A program made the position numbers and the translations under genes. DNA of 54,568 bases from Burkholderiaceae bacterium. Its GTDB lineage: Bacteria; Pseudomonadota; Gammaproteobacteria; Burkholderiales; Burkholderiaceae_C. The notes beneath the pieces were generated by a model that saw only the letters and a program-made list of their open reading frames with translations, made no database searches and had not been told where the DNA came from. Location: the NCBI GenBank assembly GCA_017848435.1, contig JAFEHU010000027.1, positions 1 to 54,568 on the forward strand. The letters run 5' to 3'. Shown one piece after another: positions 48,013 through 54,568 of this stretch; position 1 is the stretch's first letter, and each line of letters begins with the position of its first letter.

Positions 48013-50034
48013 TCAGAACAAGCGGCCACCCAACAGCCCACCGATCGGTCCCAGTGCCGAGGTGTCGGGCAACGCGGTGCCAGACACCGGCAACAGCGAG
48101 GTGGGTGAGGCCAGGGCCGACGCCAGATCGCCCAAGGGCAGATCTCCGCCCGTCAGGCCGCCCAGCAAGGTGGCCACACCGTCGGTGGCGTAGTCCACCT
48201 GCGTGTTCAGCGAACCAAGGATGGCGCCGGTGGTGCCGTCGCCGAGCAACGGGTCCAGCAGGGAGGCGAGAGGGTCGCTCAGGCCGTCGGTCACCTGGCC
48301 CACCAGGCTGTCCAGTGGGTCCAGCGCGTTGGTGTTGCTGGCCGCGAATTGCGCACCCAACAGTGGGCTGAGCAACTCGTTGCCAAGGTCGGTGACGGTG
48401 TTCACGGCGGAATCCACAGGGTTCAGAATGCCGCTGAGCTGCAGGCTTTCCAGCAGGCCGCCGTCCAGACCATCGGTCAGTTGGTCCACCAGTTTGGAGG
48501 CCGGGTCCAGCAAGCCGTCACCGGCGGTGGTGGTGTCGGTCAAGCCCAGGCCCAGCAGGTCGCGCAGGTTGCTGCCCGTGGTGTTGTCACCCAGCAGGTT
48601 GACCACGCCGTCGGTCGCAAAGTCCACCTGCGTGTCCAGCGTGTTCAGCACGCTGGCAACCGTGCCCTGGCCGAGCAACGGGTCCAGCAGGGAAGCCAGA
48701 GGGTCGCTCAGGCCGTCGGTCACCTGGCCCACCAGGGCATCGGCTGGGTCCAGCGAGTTGGGGGTGGCGGGGTTGAAGGTTTCGCCCAGGAGCGGGGTGG
48801 TGAGGTTGTTGCCCAGGTTGGTCACTGTACCCACCAAGGAGTCCACTGGTTCCAGCAAACCGCCCAGGCCGGCACCGGCCAGCAGGCCACTGTCCAGGCC
48901 GTCGGTGAGCTTGTCCACCAGGGCCGATGCGGGGTCCAGCAGGCCATTGCCGTTCGGTGTGGCGTCGGTGTTGGTGAGGCCCAGCAACGAACCACCCGTG
49001 CCACCGCCCAGCAGCGTGGCCACGCCGTCGGTCAAGAAGTCCACCTGGGTGTTCAACGGGTTGATCAAGGAGGCCACCGTGCCCGCACCGAGGCTGGGGT
49101 CCAACGCGCCACCCAACACATTGGCCAAAGGTGCCGTCAGCTGGGCCACTGCGTTGTCTACCGGGTCCAGTGCGTTGGGGGTGTTGGGGTTGAACTGGTC
49201 ACCCAACAGTGGCGCCAGTGCGCCGTTGCCAGCGTTGGTGACCGAAGCCACGGCCGTGTCAACCACGGCCAGCACACCACCCACGCCCGGCGCTGCCGCA
49301 GCGGGGGTGCCCAACGCATTGGTGAGGTTGTTGGCCAGCGTGTTCGCAGGGTCCAGCAGACCTTGTGCAGTGGTGCCAGGTGGGGTAGGAGGATTGGTGG
49401 GGGTTGTCGGTGTTGTAGGCGTCGTTGGGGTTGTCGGCGTGGTGGGAGTCGTCGGATTGGTAGGTGTGGTGGGCGACTGGTTGTTGTTGCTGTCGTCGTC
49501 GTTGCCACGTGCGGCCAGGGCACCGATCAAACCGCCCAGCGCCAGCGGCAGGAGCCAGCCTGCGCCTGCCGCTTCGCCGGCCGAGCCGGGTTTTTTGACA
49601 GCCAGGGTGGTGGCTTTGGCGACTTCTTCGGCGCCGTTGACGATCAGGTCGCCGGTCACCAGCTCTACTTGCAGTTGGTCGGCCACACCAGCTGCGCCAG
49701 GCTTCAGGCCCATCACGGCCTCGGTTCCACCGGTGAAGGTGCCCGCCAGCGGCGTTTCGCCAGGCTGGCGGCCGGGCAGCACCACATTGGCAAAACCGTC
49801 TTTGGGTACAACCACGCGGTCACCTGGCACCAAGGCCTGCTTGCCTTCTACCGGCAAGCGCGCGCCGTCGCGCACGATCTGGGTGCCGGGTGAGGCTTCG
49901 GTGATCACACCCAGACCTGCAGGCCCGCGGGCTGTGGTGCTCAGGTTGTCCAGCGACTGCTGGGTGTCAAACGGTTGGCTGACCTTGGCATCGGCCAGGA
50001 GTTGGTCGCTGGGGATCTCGTAGTTGCTTTGCAT
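48013..50034 (-). CDS. Large repetitive adhesin-like protein
   Basis: A 673-residue protein with an unusual plan. Residues ~40-135 form a beta-rich domain (IVRDGARLPVEGKQALVPGD, GDLIVNGAEEVAK) resembling the N-terminal retention module of LapA-type type I secreted adhesins or a FecR-like fold. A hydrophobic stretch (159-176) and an Asp/Asn patch follow, then a Thr-Pro linker (188-219). From ~226 onward there are about three repeats with a period near 143 residues, containing LLDPAS.LVD.LTDGLD, TNALDPLDSLVGQVTDGLSD and LNTQVDFATDGV. No signal peptide or RTX motif is seen. No secretion genes are adjacent. Function is inferred only loosely. Confidence 0.8.
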   Translation of the reverse strand: MQSNYEIPSDQLLADAKVSQPFDTQQSLDNLSTTARGPAGLGVITEASPGTQIVRDGARLPVEGKQALVPGDRVVVPKDGFANVVLPGRQPGETPLAGTFTGGTEAVMGLKPGAAGVADQLQVELVTGDLIVNGAEEVAKATTLAVKKPGSAGEAAGAGWLLPLALGGLIGALAARGNDDDSNNNQSPTTPTNPTTPTTPTTPTTPTTPTTPTNPPTPPGTTAQGLLDPANTLANNLTNALGTPAAAAPGVGGVLAVVDTAVASVTNAGNGALAPLLGDQFNPNTPNALDPVDNAVAQLTAPLANVLGGALDPSLGAGTVASLINPLNTQVDFLTDGVATLLGGGTGGSLLGLTNTDATPNGNGLLDPASALVDKLTDGLDSGLLAGAGLGGLLEPVDSLVGTVTNLGNNLTTPLLGETFNPATPNSLDPADALVGQVTDGLSDPLASLLDPLLGQGTVASVLNTLDTQVDFATDGVVNLLGDNTTGSNLRDLLGLGLTDTTTAGDGLLDPASKLVDQLTDGLDGGLLESLQLSGILNPVDSAVNTVTDLGNELLSPLLGAQFAASNTNALDPLDSLVGQVTDGLSDPLASLLDPLLGDGTTGAILGSLNTQVDYATDGVATLLGGLTGGDLPLGDLASALASPTSLLPVSGTALPDTSALGPIGGLLGGRLF
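48140..49350 (-). repeat. Tandem ~429-bp coding repeats of the adhesin-like gene
   Basis: The segment beginning GCCGAGCAACGGGTCCAGCA at 48241 recurs at 48670, 429 bases away, and stays almost identical for about 65 bases. A third, more diverged unit lies to the right. Identity is higher than needed for the protein alone, which suggests recent duplication or gene conversion. Limits are approximate. Confidence 0.75.
49393..49472 (-). repeat. Low-complexity Thr-Pro codon repeat
   Basis: Imperfect 9-base units such as GTTGTCGGC and GTGGTGGGA encode the (T-P-T) linker of the adhesin-like protein. Such tracts tend to vary in length between strains. Confidence 0.75.
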
Positions 50035-50330
50035 TTGAAAGTACCTGGTTTCTTGGGTTCGTTGATCGCACCACCGGATAAACCGATGGACTTAAAAGCA
50101 TTTTTTGCTCTGAGCGATACGTTAACCAAGGTACTAGTCATTTGTGGCAATTTGTATTAACCCTAGTGTGAAGTAGTTGACAAATTCACCCCCGATTGAG
50201 CTGTTTGAAGGTTGAAGTGGGGGTGGTGCGCGGCGTCAGAGCGGCTTGCCGGGCGACTTGGGTGGAGTTGGTTATTGCGCCCCAGCAGCTACTCAGGCAG
50301 CCCGATGTTTTGGGGGCTGCAAAACGACAA
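50035..50330. other. Intergenic leader of the adhesin-like gene
   Basis: The first 130 bases upstream of the adhesin-like start (on the minus strand) are AT-rich and probably hold its promoter. I could not place -35 and -10 hexamers with confidence. A weak hairpin GCAGCCC/GGGCTGC sits at about 50297-50320. No credible gene is present. Confidence 0.4.
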
Positions 50331-50358
50331 AAGGGTCAGCACTTGCGTGCTGACCCTT
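50331..50358 (-). terminator. Terminator downstream of the tRNA-Asn remnant
   Basis: A perfect 12-bp stem (50331-50342 with 50347-50358) and a four-base loop, followed on the minus strand by TTTTG. It is the natural terminator of the interrupted tRNA-Asn gene and would now end minus-strand transcription coming out of the island. Confidence 0.8.
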
Positions 50359-50366
50359 GTCAATAT

Positions 50367-50415
50367 TGGCTCCTCGACCTGGGCTCGAACCAGGGACCTA
50401 CGGATTAACAGTCCG
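50367..50415 (-). other. Attachment site: 3' remnant of tRNA-Asn(GUU)
   Basis: On the minus strand these 49 bases read as the anticodon arm (CTGTTAA loop, anticodon GUU), variable region, T arm (CCTGG TTCGAGC CCAGG), acceptor strand and CCA of tRNA-Asn. The D arm and the 5' acceptor strand are missing, and the match stops abruptly at the base of the anticodon stem. With an integrase gene 153 bases away, this is one att site of an element that recombined within the tRNA gene. The intact tRNA should be rebuilt at the far end of the element. Confidence 0.85.
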
Positions 50416-50567
50416 CACTACGAACGCCCTGAAAACCCGCACGAATACTTGATTCCAAGTCGGCGGCGTCTAATATTTCTACCGTATTTAGCGGAATCTG
50501 GCCTACGCATTCATGCGGGTTGTAGCTCGGTCACTACTGGATATTAGACAGTGCACTGGTACTGATA

Positions 50568-51662
50568 TCACCTCATCACAACTTGGTTGGTGATGGCGGT
50601 TTCCTGCCAGCGCTGCTTGACGTAGGTCTCTGTTGTAGCCTTGTCCTCGTGACCACAAAGATGCTGGATGGTTTCGATGGGAACGCCTGCTCTCCACATA
50701 TCGGTGGCGCCTTTGCCCTTAAGGTCCCTGAAACCAAACGACGGCATGGACTCCAGGCCCTTTTCTTTACGCAGTCGGTTGGCGGTGGCGATATTGCGCT
50801 TGAGCATGGCGCACAGGCCGTCGTAGGTGTAGGCCTTTCCGTCGCGGGTGTGAACCAGGGGCTGGTGCAGTCGGGCCAGGTTACCAGCGGTTGTCTTGAT
50901 TAACTCGATTAACTCGGGGGTGAGCGCAATTTTCATGGACTTACCGGTTTTACCCTGACGAAAACTGAGTTTACGGACCTTGTCCTCGGTAACCAAGTTG
51001 GCGGTAGTCCAGCCAATGATGTCGCTTTCAGGGCGCTGCAAAGTACGGTAGGTCAGCTCCATCATCAGCCTCACGGATTTTCCAGCCATTGCCCATACCT
51101 CGCGAAACTCGCTGTCGGTGACATAGCGCTCTCGCTTACTTTCGGGATTTCGTTTTATACCGCTTGCCCGCAAGCACGGGTTAATCTTGAGGCCGGGTAC
51201 TTTACCGGTGCGAATGAGCCAGCTCATGCAACTGCTGAGGCATGCCTTCTCGCGGTTGGCCTGCACAGGCCTGCCCAGTTCTGCCATGGTGTCCAGGTAC
51301 TCCTGAACCATTTGCGGATCGATGTCACTAGGTGTGATCGGAGCTGCGAAGTAAACACGCAGCGGACCTGCCTTTTTTTCCGTGCCTTTGATAGCTGCGG
51401 TGTAATCGTCTAAGGTTCGCTGGGCCAGTGTGCCCGCTTTCACGCGAGCTTCGCAATGGCAAATGAAGGTATCAAGCCAGTAGATCATGGTGCCAAACTG
51501 GCCATCAGGATCATTGAAAAGCCGGGCTTTGGCGTTTGCTGTAGCCAACTCGACGCCCAATCTTTCCCATCGTCCAGAGCGATGCACGTAGTAAAACGCA
51601 CCGTGCTTCCAGTAGACGCGAGGTTGCATCGCAGAGTTGATGTCTGTGCGGCGGCGGCCCAT
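50568..51662 (-). CDS. Tyrosine-family site-specific integrase
   Basis: A ~364-residue phage-type integrase that presumably inserts and excises the island at tRNA-Asn. It shows an arm-type N-terminus (QPRVYWKHGAFYYVHRSGRW), a core-binding domain, and a catalytic domain with the first arginine in ELTYRTLQRPESDI and the C-terminal HLCGHEDKATTETYVK (His and Tyr nucleophile). The HxxR box position reads RDLKGK, so the histidine is replaced and the usual arginine appears as lysine. I favour the start at MGRRRTDI (51662); one at 51704 is possible. It points towards the att site. Confidence 0.9.
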   Translation of the reverse strand: MGRRRTDINSAMQPRVYWKHGAFYYVHRSGRWERLGVELATANAKARLFNDPDGQFGTMIYWLDTFICHCEARVKAGTLAQRTLDDYTAAIKGTEKKAGPLRVYFAAPITPSDIDPQMVQEYLDTMAELGRPVQANREKACLSSCMSWLIRTGKVPGLKINPCLRASGIKRNPESKRERYVTDSEFREVWAMAGKSVRLMMELTYRTLQRPESDIIGWTTANLVTEDKVRKLSFRQGKTGKSMKIALTPELIELIKTTAGNLARLHQPLVHTRDGKAYTYDGLCAMLKRNIATANRLRKEKGLESMPSFGFRDLKGKGATDMWRAGVPIETIQHLCGHEDKATTETYVKQRWQETAITNQVVMR

Positions 51663-51681
51663 TTTCTTGATCCCAATCTGG

Positions 51682-51990
51682 CTACGAGGTTGAGCTATGG
51701 CCAAACATTGAAAGAACTCCGGCTTTGTTCCCCCGCAGCTTTGGGGCGTTTATCGCATGCGAGGTTTGCGAAAGACCAGACAGCACGGACTCCACGTGAG
51801 ATCGAACAACAAGAGGTCGACCATTCGGTTTTCGATTGACCGTAAGCCCAATTCCTTCCAGGTATCTGCGCTTGGCTGCGCTGTTCGTCAAGCCCGCACA
51901 AAGATCATCCACCTCATCGTCACTTAACCAGAGGGTTTTTGGTTGGTGATTAGCTGATCCTTGAGTCAGCAAAGGTGCATCATTTTTCAT
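51682..51990 (-). CDS. DUF4224 domain protein
   Basis: A 102-residue protein with the segment LWLSDDEVDDLCAGLTNSAA followed by RYLEGIGLTVNRKPNGRPLV, the form of DUF4224. These proteins are commonly encoded just before tyrosine integrases and are suspected excisionase-like DNA-binding factors. It starts at MKNDAPLL (51990) and ends 20 bases before the integrase start. The start overlaps the end of the next upstream gene by 11 bases. Confidence 0.8.
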   Translation of the reverse strand: MKNDAPLLTQGSANHQPKTLWLSDDEVDDLCAGLTNSAAKRRYLEGIGLTVNRKPNGRPLVVRSHVESVLSGLSQTSHAINAPKLRGNKAGVLSMFGHSSTS

Positions 51991-52591
51991 GGGTTTGATG
52001 CTGATGATGGCAGAGGCAGTGCAGAACATTCCAAAGGGTTTCCCTCGCCTTTGGTAAGGTGCCAGCACGAATGGAATCGGTTATCTGAGTGTGTAAAGTC
52101 TGCAAGCTGCGATGACGAAAAAAGGCATTAATCAGGCCTTCAAGCTGCCCCTTCGTCAGTGCGACCAGACGCCTATTCGCCTGCGCAGAGAGCTCAGCTG
52201 TGTGCCGAACTTTCGCTGCAACCTCTGCCGCCTCTGCTTCAACTCTGACTTGAGCGACATCGGCTATTTTTTCAGCCACTAATTTCTGTTCATTTCGTGG
52301 TCGCATCTCCATAAAGTCTGAGTTCGCAATGACTCTTTTTAACCTGCGAATCGGAGAGGTAACTTGAGGTCTAGTACCGGAGTTTGGACTGGGTTCCAAC
52401 CACCGCGAAAGCATGTCGGCGCAAATTTGCTCGTCATCTCGGCCCTGCGCGAGCAACCATCTCCCCGGCTTGATTGGCTCGCGAGTGGAGCCCCGCTGAA
52501 TCTTTTTACGGCCAACACCACTTGATGTCGATGAGTCGACGGTGCTTTCATCCTGTGGTGGTCGATTAAGATGTGACCTGTTAGATACCAT
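51980..52591 (-). CDS. Island hypothetical protein
   Basis: A 203-residue hydrophilic protein starting MVSNRSHLNRPPQDESTVDS. The middle contains a long Ala/Glu-rich helix (EKIADVAQVRVEAEAAEVAA), and the end is rich in His and Cys (HCLCHHQHQTHEK). No family is recognised. It overlaps the DUF4224 gene and is divergent from an HTH gene 29 bases away, so it is probably the first gene of the integrase transcript. Confidence 0.6.
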   Translation of the reverse strand: MVSNRSHLNRPPQDESTVDSSTSSGVGRKKIQRGSTREPIKPGRWLLAQGRDDEQICADMLSRWLEPSPNSGTRPQVTSPIRRLKRVIANSDFMEMRPRNEQKLVAEKIADVAQVRVEAEAAEVAAKVRHTAELSAQANRRLVALTKGQLEGLINAFFRHRSLQTLHTQITDSIRAGTLPKARETLWNVLHCLCHHQHQTHEK

Positions 52592-52620
52592 GTGGCTAAT
52601 CGTAACCTAAAAGGTACCAG

Positions 52621-52998
52621 TTGAGCGAAGCAAAAAAAAATAAAAGTCCGACCGCAGGCCCTCGTTGGGACTGGCCGCAAGTCATAACTGAGCTGGCCGA
52701 GCAGCGTGGGATGAGTATCAGATCTCTTGCTGCTGATATGGGGATGAGTCACGTTTACGTTAGCAAGGTGATTCGCGGCGAGCTGCCTGCCAGCGCCAAA
52801 CTCAAGCTTGCTGTCTGGTCACGGGGGGAGTACGACTTGCAAGTCCACAACTTGGCAAATCTGCTCTTGTCTGACGAGGCTGCTTCAGCACTTCACGAAT
52901 TCGAAGTCCAGCGTGGTTTGGCCCGTGTCAATCGGTTGCTTGAACAGCAGTCGCTCAAAGATGCCGTGCAGGTATCGAAGTCAACGAAGAAAAAGTAA
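52621..52998 (+). CDS. Helix-turn-helix regulator
   Basis: A 125-residue protein with an XRE-like helix-turn-helix at about residues 20-55 (ITELAEQRGMSIRSLAADMG followed by MSHVYVSKVIRGE). The C-terminal half is helical and may dimerise; the end is Lys-rich. It starts with TTG at 52621 right after AAAGGTACCAG. Its position divergent from the integrase operon resembles that of a phage-type repressor. The 29-base gap between the two genes must hold both operators, and GGTACC/GATACC is a candidate element. Confidence 0.75.
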   Translation: MSEAKKNKSPTAGPRWDWPQVITELAEQRGMSIRSLAADMGMSHVYVSKVIRGELPASAKLKLAVWSRGEYDLQVHNLANLLLSDEAASALHEFEVQRGLARVNRLLEQQSLKDAVQVSKSTKKK

Positions 52999-53789
52999 TG
53001 CCGATTGCATTCCATACCGCTCGCGAGCCTAGTTGTGGGCTCAGGTTCAGGGGAGACGTCTAACCCCCATTGACTAGGGTCCGTCGAGGTACTCCCGCAC
53101 TCGCCGGTAGCCGGATATTCCCCAGGCCTACGGCTGTCTCTTCCTTCCTCAAAGACCCGCGATCGCAGGGGAGCTCGCCGGATAAAGGCAACTGAATATT
53201 CCCACAAGTCCGCTTAAGGGCACCGCCCTCGGCGCCGCGCAAGGGAATCACATGGGCGTGCAGCTGAACCTCAATGCACACCTCTTCCAGCCTTCCACAC
53301 GCCGGGGGGTGCGTGGGTTTGGGTCCTGTCGCCTATGCCAATATTCATAAATCAGTGACTTACAAAACACGACTCTAAGGCGACTTTCGTTTTTTGCTGC
53401 GTTGCCTGCAATCATTTACTACGCTGCTCAAACAACATCCCCTCTATCCCTAGAAACCCACGTGCTTCCCACTGTCGCCTCACTCGAGCACGTCGAAAGT
53501 AAAGACTGTTGTGACGAGCGGTGATATCGAAAACCGGGGAAACCGGGGGATTTCAATCGAATCCGCATATCTCCAACGCCAGGAGTTTTACCCATCAACT
53601 TGATGGTGTCCGCGGGTAACCCTGGACTTGATCAGCGTTTGTGAGATTTGGCGAAGTCTCCCTTAGCTCAAAGTTTCTCAACTTGGATACGGCGACATGC
53701 AGTGGGGCATGTCGTACCAAATCACTGGCCTAGATGCTCATGCATCTCACTTTTGTCGCCCGACTCGCAATCGGGGGGCAGGGGTAACC
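52999..53789. other. Non-coding island region with repeats and hairpins
   Basis: About 790 bases without a convincing gene. On the minus strand GGGAATATYCRGYT followed within 5-10 bases by CCGGCGAG occurs twice (near 53182-53203 and 53104-53127). A 9-bp tandem AAACCGGGG lies at 53531-53548. CATCAA/TTGATG at about 53595-53607 can pair. The short minus-strand frame 53060-53281 has no recognisable domain. Possible roles include an origin, a transfer site or a structured RNA, none of which I can demonstrate. Confidence 0.5.
53693..53714. repeat. 8-bp inverted repeat upstream of an island gene
   Basis: CGACATGC and GCATGTCG flank a six-base spacer, 76 bases before the next gene. It could be an operator for the regulator or a hairpin in the leader. 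Confidence 0.5.
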
Positions 53790-54005
53790 ATGTCCAAAAA
53801 AAGTAAATCGAACATCAATCAAAGTGGTGGTCAACCCACCTTGCATCACGAAGGAATCGAGGTTGAGCCTTTAAAACTAACCACCACAAATCTTCAGCTT
53901 CTGGCGCTACACGCACTTAAACAGCTCCTTTCGAAAGTAAAGGAACGACGGGGGCGACCTACAAACCAGACATCGATTAAAGATAAGTCATGGGGTGCAC
54001 TATGA
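53790..54005 (+). CDS. Small island hypothetical protein
   Basis: A 71-residue basic protein beginning MSKKSKSNINQSGGQPTLHH, with one helix (TNLQLLALHALKQLLSKVKE) and a polar tail. I place the start at ATG 53790, preceded by CAGGGGTAA, rather than at 53697 within the inverted repeat. It overlaps the next gene by four bases (ATGA). Function unknown. Confidence 0.55.
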   Translation: MSKKSKSNINQSGGQPTLHHEGIEVEPLKLTTTNLQLLALHALKQLLSKVKERRGRPTNQTSIKDKSWGAL

Positions 54006-54439
54006 CCCCAACAAACAAAAAGCAACTGCTGAAGGTTGGGCTCGAATCTGGGATCGATTTTGATGGTGAGGGAGCAGATACCGTCAACTCACGGTGCGCA
54101 AGATTCGTCTTGCTTTCGGTGGCGGGTGGATTACGCGGCGATCAGTTTGAGTTGGGCATGCAGGCAGGGATCGAGGTGTTAGCAGGTAAGTTTTACTCCC
54201 CTCGGCAAATAAGTCGTTCGATCAGTGTTCTTGTGAAGGCCGGATTGCTGCGGCGTGTCCGTGCACGGGCTGGACGGGGGACTGCAGGGGAGGCGCCAGC
54301 TATGAACTATCTCCATCCCGTATTACTTTCAGCCGCAGTGGCTTGGGCGGCAGAGTGGTCCAAAAATGGGCCCCGTAAGCCAAAGAGCCGAATCATTCGT
54401 ATTCCACTTTCATTCTCAGAGGAGGCTGGAATCAGGTAG
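54002..54439 (+). CDS. Island hypothetical protein, winged-helix-like
   Basis: A 145-residue protein (start MTPTNKKQLLKVGLESGIDF). The middle segment FYSPRQISRSISVLVKAGLL looks like the recognition helix and wing of a winged-helix DNA-binding fold, followed by a Gly/Arg loop. No named family is recognised. It is translationally coupled to the preceding small gene. The remaining 129 bases of the window contain no gene. Confidence 0.6.
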   Translation: MTPTNKKQLLKVGLESGIDFDGEGADTVNSRCARFVLLSVAGGLRGDQFELGMQAGIEVLAGKFYSPRQISRSISVLVKAGLLRRVRARAGRGTAGEAPAMNYLHPVLLSAAVAWAAEWSKNGPRKPKSRIIRIPLSFSEEAGIR

Positions 54440-54568
54440 TCCATCTCTTGGTGGCAACCTGTCTGTTTGGCAGGATGACATTCTGACAGACGGATTTAAA
54501 CACACCCCCGCCCGCCCGCCGACGTCTTTTTACTCTTCAGTAGAAAGTATGTTGTGTAGGGGGGGGGC

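Larger units (their letters stand above)
50367..54568. mobile_element. Integrated genomic island, left end (continues past window)
   Basis: From the tRNA-Asn remnant onward the base composition falls well below that of the rest of the window. Gene content is also island-like: tyrosine integrase, DUF4224 protein, short hypothetical genes, and an HTH regulator divergent from them. No phage structural, conjugation or replication gene is visible in the 4.2 kb available, so the type of element (prophage, ICE or other island) is undecided. Confidence 0.8.

Noticed and set aside
49393-49472. Short regular repeats that might suggest a CRISPR array
   Set aside because: The units are coding, nine bases long and without spacers; no cas genes are present anywhere in the window.
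50035-50170. A possible cyclic-di-GMP riboswitch before the adhesin-like gene
   Set aside because: I looked for the conserved GEMM core and tetraloop receptor and did not find them.
53060-53281. A 73-codon minus-strand frame in the island gap
   Set aside because: Its translation has no known domain and its internal similarity follows the DNA repeats; no ribosome site precedes it.
53697-53789. An N-terminal extension of the small island gene to 53697
   Set aside because: The first codons lie within an inverted repeat, and the ATG at 53790 has the better ribosome site.

Overview
The window looks like chromosome from a GC-rich betaproteobacterium of the Comamonadaceae (Rhodoferax/Hydrogenophaga/Polaromonas-like). 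The evidence is protein sequence style, the alaA-hom-thrC-molybdopterin gene order, a small Trp-rich protein of the TIGR04438 type, a malonyl-CoA synthetase with a Bug-type binding protein, and short dispersed repeats typical of the family. The last ~4 kb has visibly lower GC and belongs to an integrated mobile element. No genus can be fixed from the sequence alone.

Layout. 0.2-1.2 kb: Bcp peroxiredoxin and an Mth938-like protein on the minus strand. 1.3-7.8 kb: a tight plus-strand run of alanine-type aminotransferase, homoserine dehydrogenase and threonine synthase, continuing into mobB-moeA-moaD-moaE for molybdenum cofactor. 7.8-13.6 kb: a hypothetical protein, the ClpB disaggregase with a possible heat-shock promoter, a small cytochrome c, and dihydroxy-acid dehydratase (ilvD) divergent from a LysR regulator. 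14.6-18.9 kb: lgt, then a Bug-type solute-binding protein, an enoyl-CoA hydratase-like protein and a malonyl-CoA synthetase-like ligase. 18.9-20.6 kb (minus): a TauE/SafE permease, a 6S RNA candidate, zapA and a small coiled-coil gene.

20.6-35.4 kb is the centre of the window: a cobalamin riboswitch followed by 15 tightly packed plus-strand genes. They cover B12 uptake (btuB, btuF, btuC, btuD), amidation and salvage of corrinoids (cobB, cobQ, cobO, cobU, cbiB, a threonine-phosphate decarboxylase), lower-ligand synthesis and attachment (bluB, cobT), a leaderless second BtuF-like protein, a VOC protein and biotin synthase. cobS and the corrin-ring genes are not here. Two unrelated families of dispersed repeat have entered reading frames of this cluster (cobU, cbiB, cobT).

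35.5-45.7 kb holds housekeeping genes: universal stress protein, methyltransferase, nth, an alkaline-phosphatase-family lipoprotein, an aminotransferase, a MAPEG protein, an old-yellow-enzyme homologue, a Sui1-like factor, a class A penicillin-binding protein and an exported MsrB. 45.8-46.3 kb encodes two small exported Cys-rich proteins; the second has Cys-Cys pairs exactly seven residues apart. 46.3-50.0 kb: a one-helix membrane protein, an ankyrin-repeat protein and a 673-residue repetitive adhesin-like protein.

At 50367-50415 only the 3' part of a tRNA-Asn is present. It is followed by a tyrosine integrase, a DUF4224 protein, other hypothetical genes, an HTH regulator and ~790 bases of non-coding DNA with repeats. 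This is the left junction of an island integrated in tRNA-Asn, and the island runs past the end of the window. The final 129 bases (54440-54568) show nothing I can name.
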